Position numbers and translations under genes: made by a program
Source of the DNA: Phytophthora quininea
Lineage: Eukaryota > Oomycota > Peronosporomycetes > Peronosporales > Peronosporaceae
Assembly: GCA_011947345.1 (NCBI GenBank)
Contig: JAAVTG010000559.1
Location: 124,001-188,000 of the forward strand
Direction: 5' to 3'
Length of the DNA: 64,000 bases
The notes under the pieces: generated by a model
Database searches by the model: none
Told to the model about the DNA's origin: nothing
Seen by the model: the letters and a program-made list of their open reading frames with translations, nothing else
In this document: positions 33,114 through 44,433 of the stretch, one piece after another
Layout: each line of letters begins with the position of its first letter
How positions within the stretch are numbered: position 1 is the stretch's first letter

Positions 33114-33422
33114 TTGATTCACGATACCACCGCCGCACTGCTACAGTCGTTGCAAGGCCAATGGGCTCGCCTGCAAGCGTGTTGTCGGCGCTTATTTGTC
33201 GATGACCGTGTATGCACGTTTTGACAGTATACACTTCAGTATACGCGACCGTTACAAGGTCGTCCGTTCTCTGCGTTCTTGTCTCCTGGGCAGAAAAGGC
33301 AGAAGGAACTCCCAGTTGCTTGGCGCCGCTCGTCCTCACTACGCAAATCGCTCGCTGCCGCGCAAGGAAGAACTCAGTGGCTCTCTCGCTCGACTAAATC
33401 AGCGCTCGACTGCACTCGCCGA

Positions 33423-33431
33423 GCTCATTTC
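33423..33431 (+). promoter_or_regulatory. Initiator of the candidate PP1-regulator gene
   Basis: GCTCATTTC, an exact match to the oomycete Inr core, 14-22 bp before ATG 33446. Such a short leader means the next in-frame ATG (33506) could also be used. The 310 bp upstream of it hold no gene that I can support. Confidence 0.6.
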
Positions 33432-33445
33432 AGACCCCACTCTAC

Positions 33446-34767
33446 ATGCAACACCGCAGCTCGCTCAACTGTGACCCGACGGTCGACGACTTGGCCGTGA
33501 CAGCAATGGACGTGGCCAAGATCGCCGCGCTGCCCATCGAGGCCAGCAACGCCAGCGACGCCACCATGAGCAGCAGCTCCAGCGTCTGCTCCAGCTCGGA
33601 CGCACTGGACGACGATTACGGCGCGCCGGACCTGTCGTCGTCCGACGACGACGAGCAGCCCGATGTGGAGGCCGCCCAAGACGCCGTCAGCCACTTCCTG
33701 GTCAAGCCCATGAGCACCAGACTGCAGGTCTGCCCTGTGGACGACCTGGCCGTCGAGGACGAGAAGCGGAGACGACGCTCGCGCCGCAACCAGAAGAGCA
33801 ACAATGCCGCCGTGAAAGGAGCCTCCAGAGACGCCGAGAGCCTGCCAGACATGCCCAGCCCCATCATGACGCGCACAAGAAGCGGCAGCACGCCAGCGCT
33901 CCTAGCACTAGACAGGTCCGTCAATAGGCATCGTCCGCTCAGTCCTAAACAGACACAACCACCAGCATCAACGGGCTCAATTCTCGCCCCGGCTGCCCCG
34001 TTGCTCCGCAAAGACTCGGCGGCGATCAGGAGACAGTACTGGAGCCAACTTGGCTTTAGCTTGTCCCGCAGAGACTTGGAGAAGAGCACGGGTCGCAAGA
34101 CGCAGCGTCGCGAAGGTCTCAAAGTGCGACTGAACGATGCGGAGGTGGAAGAGCAGAGCAGCAAGGGTTTCCTCCGGTTCATCAAGAGCTGGTACGCGCC
34201 GATCACGGCGGTAAGCGGCGAGGAAAATACTTTGGATGAGAAGCCCCCACCAGTGCAAGACAACTGCGTTCGTCACTGTCAAGAGCATCTGGCCGATCAT
34301 CAAGTTCCGAGGCGAAGAAAGGAGTGAGCTTCAACGAGGAGGCCGAGCTCTTCTACATCCCGCTACACCGCGACTACTCGAAGCGGCAACGCGACTGCAT
34401 GTGGCCCACTCGAGCCGAGTTCGTGGCCATGGTCGAGCGCAACTTGGACGCCGTGTACGACGAGATGGAGCGCGAGTACGAGACCCAGCTGGAGAACGAG
34501 TACCTCGAGAACGAAGGCATGGCTCGCGAGGAGGCGCGTCAACGCACCATCGAAGCTGCTCAGCGCAGAGCCGCCAAGACTGCAGCCGAGGCCGAAGCAG
34601 CTTCCCAGCGTAGCAGTGGGTCGCCGCCGCTCAGTCGCTGCTCGAGCACCTTGTCGGCGATCCCGACGCTCAATCTGTCGCAGCAGCAAGTTTTGGTGTC
34701 TCCACGAGCGCGTTCGTCCCACGACCTTCGCTTCAAGTACCTCAAGCATTTGGGCATCGACAGCTAG
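33446..34767 (+). CDS. Candidate protein phosphatase 1 regulatory subunit (RVxF followed by aromatic/acidic motif)
   Basis: About 440 aa with an acidic, Ser-rich N-terminus, a basic middle (KRRRRSRRNQKS) and an R/S segment. Two frame changes (near 34258 and 34312, the second in an A run) give KTTAFVTVKSIWPIIKFRGE, then KGVSFNEEAELFYIP, then RDCMWPTRAEFVAMVERNLD. The [K]-x-V-S-F string followed by acidic and hydrophobic residues and a W-x-[ST]-x-x-[DE]-F element resembles the PP1-binding core of PPP1R15-type eIF2-alpha phosphatase regulators and other PP1 subunits (family knowledge). The C-terminus is a charged coiled coil (EREYETQLENEYLENEGMAR). Assignment is moderate; it could be another RVxF protein. 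Confidence 0.6.
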
Positions 34768-35183
34768 ACGAGGACCCCCAAGCAGCGGAGACGTCCAAGA
34801 CGGTGGTCTGGAATTCCCTCTAAATTATAGTCAATAGTATTTTTAATCAATTTGCGTACACAATGGTGTGGTAGCGAATCTTGTGATGGGGTTGGCAGAT
34901 ATCCAGTTTTGCTCGTGCTGTGATTGGCTGGTTTTATCTGCGACCATTTTGTCCATCGGTGGCAGTCGTCAGTTGGGGCTCCGTTCGCCGCACGTGTCGT
35001 CGCTCTTGGCACCGCCCCACGGACGTCTCCGCCGACCAGAAACCATCGGATTCTAGCCGTACGTAAAGATCTCTGTCTCGCGCGTCCGCTCTTGCTTCTT
35101 TCATATCGTTTACTCACCTACAACCTGTTTAATAAATTCATTATACTAATCGTTTCAATTCTTGAATAATTCATGCAGCCAAG
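34768..35183. other. 5' region of the SRPK gene, possible 5' UTR intron
   Basis: 416 bp. A GTACGT donor (35059) and a TTCATGCAG acceptor (35178), with an AT-rich tract between them, could form a 120-bp leader intron just before ATG 35184. No coding gene seen. Confidence 0.35.
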
Positions 35184-37752
35184 ATGGCACCACCTTCAGC
35201 CAAGAAGAACCGCAACCGCAAGAAGAAAGCCCGAGCTGCAGCTGCAGCGGCGGTTCCTGATCCTGATCCTGCTCCCGTTCCCGTCGAGACGTCGTCGTCC
35301 AGTCCTCGCAGTGCAGTAGACGACGATTCTGGCTCTGCTAAGAGTGTAGGAGGCTCTACGTCCACTGCACGACGCTCTTTCTCGCCTCTAAGTGGCAGCA
35401 GCAGCCAACAAGAAAGCAGCGAAGAGGAGGAGGGGAAGAGAACTACGAAGAAGATGAGTACTCGTCCGAGAGCGAGGACGAAGGGAGAGCAGTTACAAAC
35501 CGGGAGGCTACCACCGCGTACGGGTCGGCGAGGTCTATAATGACCGCTTTGAAGTGCTGGAGAAGCTCGGGTGGGGCCACTTCTCGACGGTGTGGAAGTG
35601 TCTGGACAGACAGACGGGAGCGCTCGTTGCGATGAAAGTGCAGAAGAGTGCTCGTCACTATGCAGAGGCAGCCAAGGACGAGATAGAGCTTCTGGAGTGT
35701 ACAGTGCGCGCGGCGAAGACGAAATTGTCGCCCCAGGAACAGGAAAGGGTTAAAGTGATTCGACTGATCGACTCGTTCGAACACAAAGGGCCGAACGGTA
35801 TGCACGTGTGCATGGTGTTCGAGATGATGGGGGACAATCTGTTGACGCTCATCAAGTACTTCAACTACCGCGGCGTTCCAATGAAGCTTGTACAGCGTCT
35901 GACGAGGGATATGATGGAAGGACTGGCATTCCTCCACGACAAGTGTGAGATTATTCACACCGATCTGAAACCCGAGAACGTTTTGTTGTCGCATCACATT
36001 CCCCAACTCCCGAAAATCCGCAAGTCTCAGTGGGAAGCCTTTCGAGAAATGCGTCGTGCCCACCGACAGAAGCAAACACCGTCAAATACGCCTCGCAGTG
36101 CCAAGGGAAACGAAAAGGGTGACGCTGGAGAAACGGCGACTCTTACTAAGGAGGAGAAAAAGCGCCTAAAGAACAAAATGAAGAAAAAGCGGCAGAAAGC
36201 GAAAAAGCAAGCAGAAGCTGCTGAGCAGAACAATTCGACTGAGAACAAACGGGAAAATGGCAAGATGGATAGCACTGCGTGCCCAACACTGACGACCGGC
36301 AATTCTCCAAGCGTGGACAAACTCAGCGACAGTTTGTCACGACTTGAGGTATCTCCTGCTAGCTCCGCTGATGTACCTGTCGATCGTGTCTTCAAATCAA
36401 ATTTTGTGGGCTTTGAAGTCGAAGGATTCCCGGAGGAATCTGATTCGCGAGCGTGGTACAGCCAAGTTGGCGAGCAAGGCTTGGAGGAAGACAAAGACTG
36501 GATGCATTTGCCGCCAGAGTTCGCGGCACGAGTGATGTTGCTACTTCCTGAGGGGCGAGTTGCGGGGTCAAAGCGAAAGGAACGTGAATTTACGTTATCG
36601 GTGGCCCCTGAATTATCGGCTGGCGACAAAGGAAAGGACCAATCCGAGCACGATCAAGATGAACCAGTGGAGACGTCGTTCGTGCTGCGCTATCTCGACC
36701 ACGTAGATGACGACATAATGGAGTCGATTGAGAAACAGGTCGTGGGACTTCCCGATGGCGAAGCGCCTTCATCAAGTGACGCCCCGGCAAGGACCAAGTA
36801 CAGATTGTGGCGGCTGGAGTTTGACGCGAGATACTCACACGCTGTATTGGGTACGTCCTTATCAAATTGTTTTGAGATGGTTGTCCTAATTGATTGTTAT
36901 ATGATAGCCTTCATGGAACGGCGGATTGAGGGCCTCCGCTTTTTGAATCTAGCGACATCTTCAGGCCTGGCATTCCCAGGGTTCTTCTTACCAGTGCCAC
37001 GCAGTGACGATGAGAACAAGAGCGCGTCGAAGATCAGGACGAGCAGCAATCTGGACGTTACTCACGACATCGTCATTCAGGGTGTTAATCTCCTTCCTTT
37101 GTCAACTTCGATTGATAAGGAAGTGCAGCCACTTCGACAACGGCTAGGACGTTGGGCCTCTCGGTTCAACAAGTTGGCGTGCAGTGAAGCGTTCGACCTC
37201 ATGAAATTGGACGGGAAAATCTGCGATTTGGGCAACGCTTGTTGGACCACAAAGCACTTCACGGACGACATTCAAACGCGACAATATCGATGCCCAGAGG
37301 TCATTCTGGGTAAACGTTATGACACGTCGGCGGATATCTGGTCCATGGCCTGCTTCGTATTCGAGTTACTGACAGGTGACCTCCTGTTCGATCCGAAGAG
37401 TGGACGCAATTTCAGCCGCGATGAAGATCATTTGGCGCAGATGATTGAGCTGCTCGGACGCATGCCCAAGTCTTTCACTGGTTGTCAGCGCGGCTTGCGC
37501 GAATTCTTCACGCGCAAGGGCGATTTGAAACGCATTAAGAGCCTCAAGTTCTGGAGTCTGCAGCAAGTGCTGATTGAGAAGTACCATTTTGCACGACACG
37601 ACGCCGAAGGTCTGGCATCATTTCTTAGCCCCATGCTGCGCTACGACCCGTCAAAACGCGCAACTGCGGACGAGTGTCTTGCGCACTCGTGGCTGAAGAA
37701 TTTGGATGGATTGAGTGAAGAGAAACACAAGCACGATGGGGCTCAGAAGTAG
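35184..37752 (+). CDS. SR-protein kinase (SRPK family)
   Basis: About 838 aa. An Ala/Pro/Ser-rich acidic N-terminus leads to the SRPK-specific lead-in YKPGGYHRVRVGEVYNDRFE, glycine loop LGWGHFSTVW, VAMKVQKS lysine, HTDLKPENVLL catalytic loop, a long divergent insert (Lys-rich KKRLKNKMKKKRQKAKKQ, then acidic) splitting the kinase domain, and the second half with DLGNACWTTKHFTDDIQTRQ and RCPEVILG. The split domain with spacer and DLG instead of DFG is diagnostic of SRPKs, which phosphorylate RS-domain splicing factors. A 57-bp intron (36851-36907), a multiple of three, joins AVL to AFMERR. Frame breaks near 35434 (G run) and 35488 (GGG) are each repaired by one G. Confidence 0.93.
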
Positions 37753-38061
37753 TTTAGGTAGATAGAAGAGCCCAGAGAACATGTGCAGGCACTCTTTGGT
37801 GATGGAACCCCTGATGCCACTCAGTCCGCGGACATTTGAATACGAGGCGCGACCAAGCGGGTGAGCAGCCTGCGTGGTTGTGTTGATATTTTAGGCTCCA
37901 AAACTGATCTGTGTCGGTGAATGCTGCTTAGCTTTAGCAAGAATAGCCGACAAGAGCAGTGCGAGCTCTGATAGCCGGCAGGACCACATCGAGTCTCGAG
38001 ACAAAGAGAATTCTGTCTATCACGCTGCAATTGCTCGTTGCTTTCGGTTCTAGCTCCCACC
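37753..38061. other. Intergenic region
   Basis: 309 bp of 3' and 5' flank between two plus-strand genes; no distinct feature seen. Confidence 0.5.
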
Positions 38062-39349
38062 ATGTCGAGTGATAGTCCCATGGAACTTTCGGCTGAAGAG
38101 ATGGGCGCTCTACGAGGTACTGTGTCATGGCGTTGGAATCGTCTCGCTGTGATGTTAACAAAATGACTTGTATGTGATTGCAGCACTCTTTAATGTGTAC
38201 GACGAGGATAATTCGGGTTCTATTGCCACAGAACACATTCCTGAGATCCTGGAAAAACTTGGTCGAGATGTTACGGAAGGTAAGGCATTATTCGTCGTTA
38301 GTTCTTGCGTTGTTGGGATCGTTGATAGTCGTGTTTTGAATACAGAACTTTTGAACGAGCTGGATGATTGTACTGGCGACACGGGCATGATCACCTTTGA
38401 GGACTTTGTGGCTTTGGTTCAGAACCATGTGATACGTCAGCAGCAAGAGGAGCAGGAGCTAGCTGGAGGAAGTCCAGGCGGTGATCGTCTTCGCTCTGGA
38501 CCCGATCCGAAAGTGATGGAGTTTATCTCCATTTTGGAGGAATACCGCATGAAGTGCGAGGAAGACGGAAACTACTTGGAGGCTCAGCGAGCAGACACAC
38601 AGCTGACAGCCTTACGCCGGCAGGAATTTAAGCGGCAATCAAAGTCGCTGAAGGCACGTCAGATTGCCGAGCGTCAAGACGTTCAGATCGCCCACAACAT
38701 GCAGTTTAACGACTTCAACCAGGCGTGGGATCAGTACATGGAGGAGTACGACCGCATGGCGCAAGCGTACGTAAAGCAAATGACTGAGAAACACTCGGTT
38801 GACCTTGCAGCATTCCAGGACAAATTGCAGCAGGAGGTTCTAGAGCGTCCGCCAAAGTTTTCGAAAGAGCTCATTGAGTGGCGCCGTCGACAGCACCGTT
38901 TGGCCCAGCAGAAGAGCTACGCAGAGGCACAAAAGATTAAGCAGATAGCGGACGACGTAGAGGCCGACGAACGTGCCAAGATGGGCGATGAATTGCGTGG
39001 CGCCTTCGCTCGTAAAGAGGCGAAGCTTCGTCAGCAGCAACAAGCCGAGCTGGCAGCGCTGCTCAAACGTATTGACGGACGCCGCAAGGAGCATCTGAAG
39101 CAACGCAATCTCGACTCGAAGCGATTGCTACAGCGCAACCGTAATGTGCAGTCCGTGCTAGAGTCCAAGCAGGTCAGTGAGGCGACCAAGAAGATCCAAG
39201 ACATCAAGATGAGCTTGATGCCCAAGGAGCGAGCTGCTCCTCGTGGTCCATTCAACGTCATCCCACCTCAAGCTCGTGTCATTCGACCCAAGAAACCTGC
39301 CACCTCACGTCCAGCCGAACTCCCAGCAGCAGCCAGCTCCCCACGCTAA
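38062..39349 (+). CDS. EF-hand plus coiled-coil protein, probable axonemal/cytoskeletal
   Basis: 384 aa from three exons: 38062-38116, 38184-38279 and 38346-39349 (introns 67 and 66 bp; the second is a multiple of three, so an unspliced frame also reads through). The N-terminus has an EF-hand pair: a canonical loop (DEDNSGSIATEHI) and a degenerate second (DCTGDTGMITFEDF). The rest is long charged coiled coil (DVQIAHNMQFNDFNQAWDQY, ARKEAKLRQQQQAELAALLK) with a Pro/Ala tail. This layout is typical of flagellar or basal body-associated proteins in ciliates and stramenopiles; function is inferred only. Confidence 0.8.
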
Positions 39350-39440
39350 TACAGTTAACAAAAACTCAATAAATCGCTTCAGAACCTGCATACGAATGTA
39401 GCCATTTTCAAGTTGTGTATCGTCAACTCGAGCCAGCGGG

Positions 39441-41835
39441 ATGGACATCGGTAGGGTGCTGCTTCGAGACGTTCACTACGTCTGGCGCGACCGTACTGCC
39501 GTGCTGGAGAAGGACGCAGTGGTGCTGCAGCCTCCTGTGTCTGCCTGGCAAGCGGCAGTGGCGGCTGTGGGGCCGCACAAGAAGAATCCGAAGCAGAAGC
39601 CGAGAGTCAAGTCCAAGCTCAGGAGAATCCCAAGCAAACCCAAGACCCCACTGCCTGCAGAGGTGCTGCCATTGGATGGATCTCTCAGCTGTGAAGAAGT
39701 TGTGGTGTCTTCGGCTCACATGCACTCGGTGCGGCTCGTGGACCTCCGCACAGGTCGCGAGTTCCTAGTGGATGTTGCTACGAAAGGCAAGAGGCTCATG
39801 TGGGTCGATTTATTCGCCAGTGCTCGTGGCAGAGCGACAGTTGCAGGGAATTTGTTTAAATGTAGAGAAGAAAGCGGACGAGTGGACGGGAATGCATCGA
39901 CGTTAACGCTGCTGGACCTGCAGCAGGCAGTGGAGATGCTGGTCGCAGCGACGAGTGAGACTGCAGCGGTTGTATGCGGCTGCGATGTGGAGAACCTCTT
40001 GCTTGGAGATGGTTGTGCAGAAGACTTCACAGAGAACCAGACTGTGGAGATTGCACAGAGACTGGTGGAAGAAGATGTACTGACGCCGTTTTGCTGCTCG
40101 TGCAACTTCGTGTACTCAGCGGATAAAGTGTACAGAGTTAATATGGATCACACCTTGGTAAAAGAAGCTCAAGCAGTAAATGTTGACGAACCACAGAGAT
40201 ACCACGACATCGACTCGGCAACGAGACAAGCCGAGTCGATGTCGTGGTCATCTTTTGTGGCTTCACGACAGCGCGTTCAAGCGACTTCTGGATCAATTTG
40301 AGCGACAGGCTGATACAGAAGAAGGTTTCTCAGGGACAGAGGGCGTTCAAGCACTGCTGCGATTCGGAGCGTATAGTGTTCCGACTGCTATTGCACTGGG
40401 CAACGCGTTGCTCCGTCACGAGCTTATAGTCGAATGCACTGCCGACGACGGAGCAGACGCAAACGTGTTCCAATTGAAATCGACAACTAGATACAAGAAA
40501 ATAGTGTTTGAGACGGCAAACGAGAGTGCCGCTCTGGACGACGGCAATAAAGAACGGCACCGTATCACCGCGAACGAGCGATCGGCAAAATGCCAGGAGG
40601 AACGACAGCGTTTGGAAGCATCACTAGAAAAGCTAAGAGCTCGACACAAGCGCCTGTTTAACTTGTTCTGCTTCTGCTGCGTGCTGGTACTGCTCGATAC
40701 CTTCGTTACCTCAGCTTTGATGCCGGGTCCGCTGAAGCTCAGTCTCGTTACGGGATTGCTGTTATGGCTGACTTTGAGTGGTGGGACAGCTACGCTATCG
40801 ATAAATTGGCACGGACATCTTCACGATGAGATCAGCGACGAAACTTCATATGGCAAGCGGACGAATAACTCACACATCAAACGACCGTATTTATTGAAAT
40901 TAGCCTCAAGTGTGAGAATTGAGGACGAGGACCACAGCAAACCTGGCCCGACCAAGACCCCAGGCGAGTCCACGAATAGAAGTGATTCTACCATGCATCT
41001 CGCGAGTCACGAACACGCTACGCTAACGCTGACCCGCGCTGAAGAGGCTGAAGTGCATTCGTTTCGGTTGGCCATCGCCCAGGCTGCAAATGTTCCTGTT
41101 GAAGCGACCCATGTCTTCTCGGACGAGTACCTGTTCAGCGTCCTGCGCGTGAAAAAGCGCTCGTTCTCGTATGCTGTGACCAAAATGGCAAACATCGTCG
41201 AGTGGCGACGCACTTACGAAGTGGACACGATCACGTGGGACAACGTCAAGTCTCAGTTGGTGTCGGGCAACATGTACTGGTACGGCTACGACTTCCAGAA
41301 CCGACCCATTCTTTGGGTGCGTGCGAAGCTGAAGGACTGGTCCACCATGTCCAACCGACGAGAAGTTGAAGTTCGTGCGCACGTGTATCTGCTGGAGCTT
41401 GGATGTCGTCGCTTCATGCCTCCTGGATGCACTACGTACACGATCGTGACGGACTCTGCTGGACTAGGCATGACTCAAGTGGATCTCCGACTGATGCGTT
41501 CGCTGCTGGATGTGTGCGTCGCCAACTATCCTGACCGCATCGGACTTGTCCATGCTGGTCCGCTCACAAAGTTCCTAAAGTACATTACTTCGTGGCTTTG
41601 GCCGGTCCTGCCGGTTCGCCTGCGTAGCAAGGTTTCGCTAATGCACGACTGCGCGGCTGCGTTGTCGAAGCACATGAAAGCTGAATTGGTTCCTGAGCAC
41701 ATGGGCGGCCTTGCCAAACACACATTGCGTGCACAAAGCAAGACGACCAACGATCCTGTCGGAAGCGACGATGTCTTGGACATCACTTACATGATCGACC
41801 AGCAGAAGCGCTTCATGGAGGAGCTGAAAATCTGA
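39441..41835 (+). CDS. DEP-DEP-transmembrane-CRAL-TRIO protein
   Basis: About 798 aa. It has two DEP-like domains (QAVEMLVAATSETAAVVCGC ... ADKVYRVNMD; then LLDQFERQADTEEGFSGTEG ... ANVFQLKSTTRY), a coiled stretch (ERQRLEASLEKLRARHKRL), a paired hydrophobic segment (LFNLFCFCCVLVLLDTF and SLVTGLLLWLTL), and a C-terminal CRAL-TRIO/Sec14 lipid-binding domain (DEYLFSVLRVKKRSFSYAVT ... YTIVTDSAGLG ... NYPDRIGLVHAGPL). This suggests a membrane-anchored lipid-transfer or signalling protein. The frame changes at about 40252 (TTTT run; one T too many restores SSLWLHDSAFKRLL). A perfect 19-bp inverted repeat lies just before this point. Confidence 0.82.
40201..40248. repeat. Perfect inverted repeat, 19-bp arms with 10-nt loop, inside a coding region
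   Basis: Arm 1 (40201-40219, ACCACGACATCGACTCGGC) and arm 2 (40230-40248) are exact reverse complements around AACGAGACAA. The stem is part of the DEP/CRAL-TRIO reading frame between its two DEP-like domains and ends about 4 bp before the run where the frame changes. Confidence 0.95.
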
Positions 41836-41925
41836 TTGCCTGTTCAACAGATGCGATGGATTGAACAGCGCAGACTGTAGCGAAACATTTCTTCGTTAGT
41901 CTAAGCAAAGCAATCGATGATTTCA

Positions 41926-42742
41926 TTAGCTTCGCTTGATCTCTGCAGGGAAAACATTTAAAATAATAATTTTCAAGCCAAGCAAATTGTCCTGAGCGAC
42001 GTACCGAACGTGTAGAAGAGCTTGAGGTGCTCCACATTGTCGTCGTCGTCAAACACGAACCTGCCGATGTATTTCCCTCGGTAGAACAGGCCCGATGGCG
42101 CATCCATCCAGTCGTGGCGAGGATACACAAACACGTAGCTCTCCGACCTTGGGGCGTAGGACCCCAGCACGATCTTGTCTCTCGTAGCCAGCACTGTCTT
42201 CTTGACCTTGTTACGGAACTTCAGGCCGCTGACAATCGCCTGGTTCACGCGGAAGTTGATGACGAAGCGATAGCGACAGCCCTCGTCCATGACGAAAGGC
42301 GTCGTCCTCATGTGCTCCACGCCCTGCAACGTGTCCAGGTGGTATACGATGTCCTCCCTGCCGTCTTCGAACTCCACCTTGAACTCTTCCACCACCACAC
42401 GGCGAGTATCCGCCGCATCTACAGCAACAAATAGTGACAATGGCAAGTAAAAACTTCAAACTGTTTTAATGTATCGGACCTCCTCGATCTCCGTGAGCTG
42501 CAGCCCCCAATAATTGCTCCTTGTATCTGTGCAAACTCTCGTCTTCTGCGTCTTTGGCCATCAAGTCATCCACTGACTCGATCGCCTTGGTACTCATCTA
42601 CAATGAACACGTCATTTACATCACTTAAACTATAGGATCGAATTGATAATAGTCTTCGTACGCGATAGTTGGAGGGCGACATGGCGTCCTCACTGATGGC
42701 GCTCGCGGTCGCCGCTTCCTGCCTTCCTTCCATCGTCTCCAT
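41926..42742 (-). CDS. Rho GDP-dissociation inhibitor (RhoGDI)
   Basis: 209 aa from four exons: 42742-42662, 42597-42480, 42418-42005 and 41942-41926, all in phase. Motifs: ESLHRYKEQLLGA (N-terminal regulatory arm), VVEEFKVEFEDGREDIVYHL, FVMDEGCRYRFVINFRVNQ, SGLKFRNKVKK, MLGSYxPR-like LGSYAPRSESYVFVYP, PSGLFYRGKYIGRFVFDDDD and LFYTFEIKRS. The tiny last exon supplies the expected end; without it the frame runs into unrelated sequence. It binds prenylated Rho-type GTPases and holds them GDP-bound in the cytosol. It ends 91 bp from the convergent CRAL-TRIO gene. Confidence 0.94.
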
Positions 42743-42960
42743 TTCATAAAAAAGATCCTAAAAATGTGATCTTGAACAGGTGTTGTATACACTGCTATAC
42801 ATTTCTGTGGTCCACATAAGGTGAATGTATACGATCATTTCAATACAAATTACATATCATAGACGCAATCATTTAAAGTCAGCCGGATAATCGGACGATA
42901 ATACTCTGGTGGTCACGAGCAGCCATTTCTCGACGTCCATTGCCTGCATAGTTGACCAGC
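42743..42960. promoter_or_regulatory. Divergent promoter between RhoGDI (minus) and bystin (plus)
   Basis: 218 bp, AT-rich for this window. TCATTTC at 42835-42841 followed by AATACAAATTAC is a plus-strand Inr+FPR match, and a second Inr-like site (AATCATTTAAAG) lies about 30 bp further on. The minus-strand side has TCACATTTTT upstream of the RhoGDI ATG. Confidence 0.55.
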
Positions 42961-44213
42961 ATGCCCAAGGCTGAGAAGGGAAGCCCAAGCGCGCGTGTCC
43001 GCTGGAGAAGCAGCTGGCCTACGACAACAAGCCCTGGTATGACGGCAAGAAGAGCGCCGCCTCCGCCGACTCGGACGACGACATGGCCGAGGACGTCGTG
43101 CCCGAGAAGCTCAGTCGCCGCACGCTGGCGCTGGCCAAGCAGCAGCAGGCCGAAGAACAGGCCCGCCACAACAGGATGCAGGCCCAGCAGACCCCACAGG
43201 CCCAGGACAGCAGCGACGAGTCCGACGACGAAGACATGGACGACGCCAGCGAGTACGACGGCCAGGACCTCGTCCGCATCAACGGCGAGTACGTGGAGGA
43301 GGTAGAGATCTGCGAGGACGACGAGGAAGCGCTCGCCAACTTCATGGTGGGCGCTCCGGAGCGTCGCAACCTGGCAGACATTATCATGGACAAGATCTTT
43401 GAGAAGGAGGCTCGCGAGAACGGCGAGATGGACGACGACAGCCACGTGCCAGAGCACAGCAAGTTCGACCCAAAGATTGTGGAAGTGTACACTGGCGTGG
43501 GCAAGATCCTGCAGAGATACACCTCTGGCAAGCTACCTAAGGCCTTCAAGGTCATCCCTAGTCTGAGCTACTGGGAGGACATTTTGTGGCTCACGAGTCC
43601 CGAGAAGTGGTCGCCTCACGCCATGCGCGCCGCCACCAGACTGTTCGCATCCAACTTAAACCCCAAGATGGCCCAGCGGTTCTTCAACATCTTCCTGCTG
43701 GAGCATGTGCGGCAGGATATCCACGAGAACAAACGACTGAACTTCCACCTGTACATGGCGCTCAAGAAGGCGCTGTACAAGCCGCAGGCGTTCTTCAAGG
43801 GCATCATTATCCCGCTCTGTGAGAGCCGAAACTGCACGCAGCGTGAAGCGGCCATTATCGGCAGTGTGCTGTCCAAAGTGTCGGTGCCGGTCATTCACTC
43901 GGCTGCTACGCTCATGAAGCTGTCTTCGATGGAGTACTCGGGAGGCAACAGCATGTTCATCCGCGTGCTACTCAATAAGAAGTACAGTCTGCCTACACGA
44001 GTGATCTCGGAGCTGAGTCAGCACTTCCTGCGCTTCACGTCGGACACGCGCAAGCTGCCGGTGCTGTGGCATCAGTCGCTGCTCGTGTTTACTCAGCGGT
44101 ACAAGAATGACATCCCCAAGCAGCACAAGGAAGCCATGAAAGCGCTGCTCAAGCAGCATTTCCATCACCAGATCACACCCGAGATCCGTCGCGAGCTCTA
44201 CAACGAAATGTAG
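42961..44213 (+). CDS. BYSL: Bystin / Enp1, 40S ribosome biogenesis factor
   Basis: About 417 aa from ATG 42961. One extra A near 42979 (GGGAAGCC) gives MPKAEKGKPKRACPLEKQLA and joins the acidic N-terminus (DSDDDMAEDVV). The conserved bystin domain follows: GKILQRYTSGKLPKAFKVIP, WEDILWLTSPEKWSPHAMRA, ATRLFASNLNPKMAQRFFN, HLYMALKKALYKPQAFFKG, and a C-terminus with VLWHQSLLVFTQRYKNDI and HHQITPEIRREL. It is a nucleolar/cytoplasmic pre-40S assembly factor. No introns seen. Confidence 0.96.
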
Positions 44214-44433
44214 ACGTCCAAGTCCATAGACCCAAGCCATACCAGATAGGCATTTCGTTTTGACGCAAAAAGTATGTATTTGCAAACACACAAATGGGCA
44301 AAACAAAAGTCATGTGCACGCACACGGCACTCCGTGGGCGTTCGAGCCAACGCCTGTTTGAGGCCACGAGAAGTCGTGTGCATAAAGATTACCTGGTAGT
44401 CGTAAACGGACCGACTACCTGGTCATTAAAGAT

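Noticed and set aside
36851..36907. 19 codons read through in the SRPK frame
   Set aside because: Precise GT-AG intron of 57 bp; removal restores kinase sequence (AVL to AFMERR).
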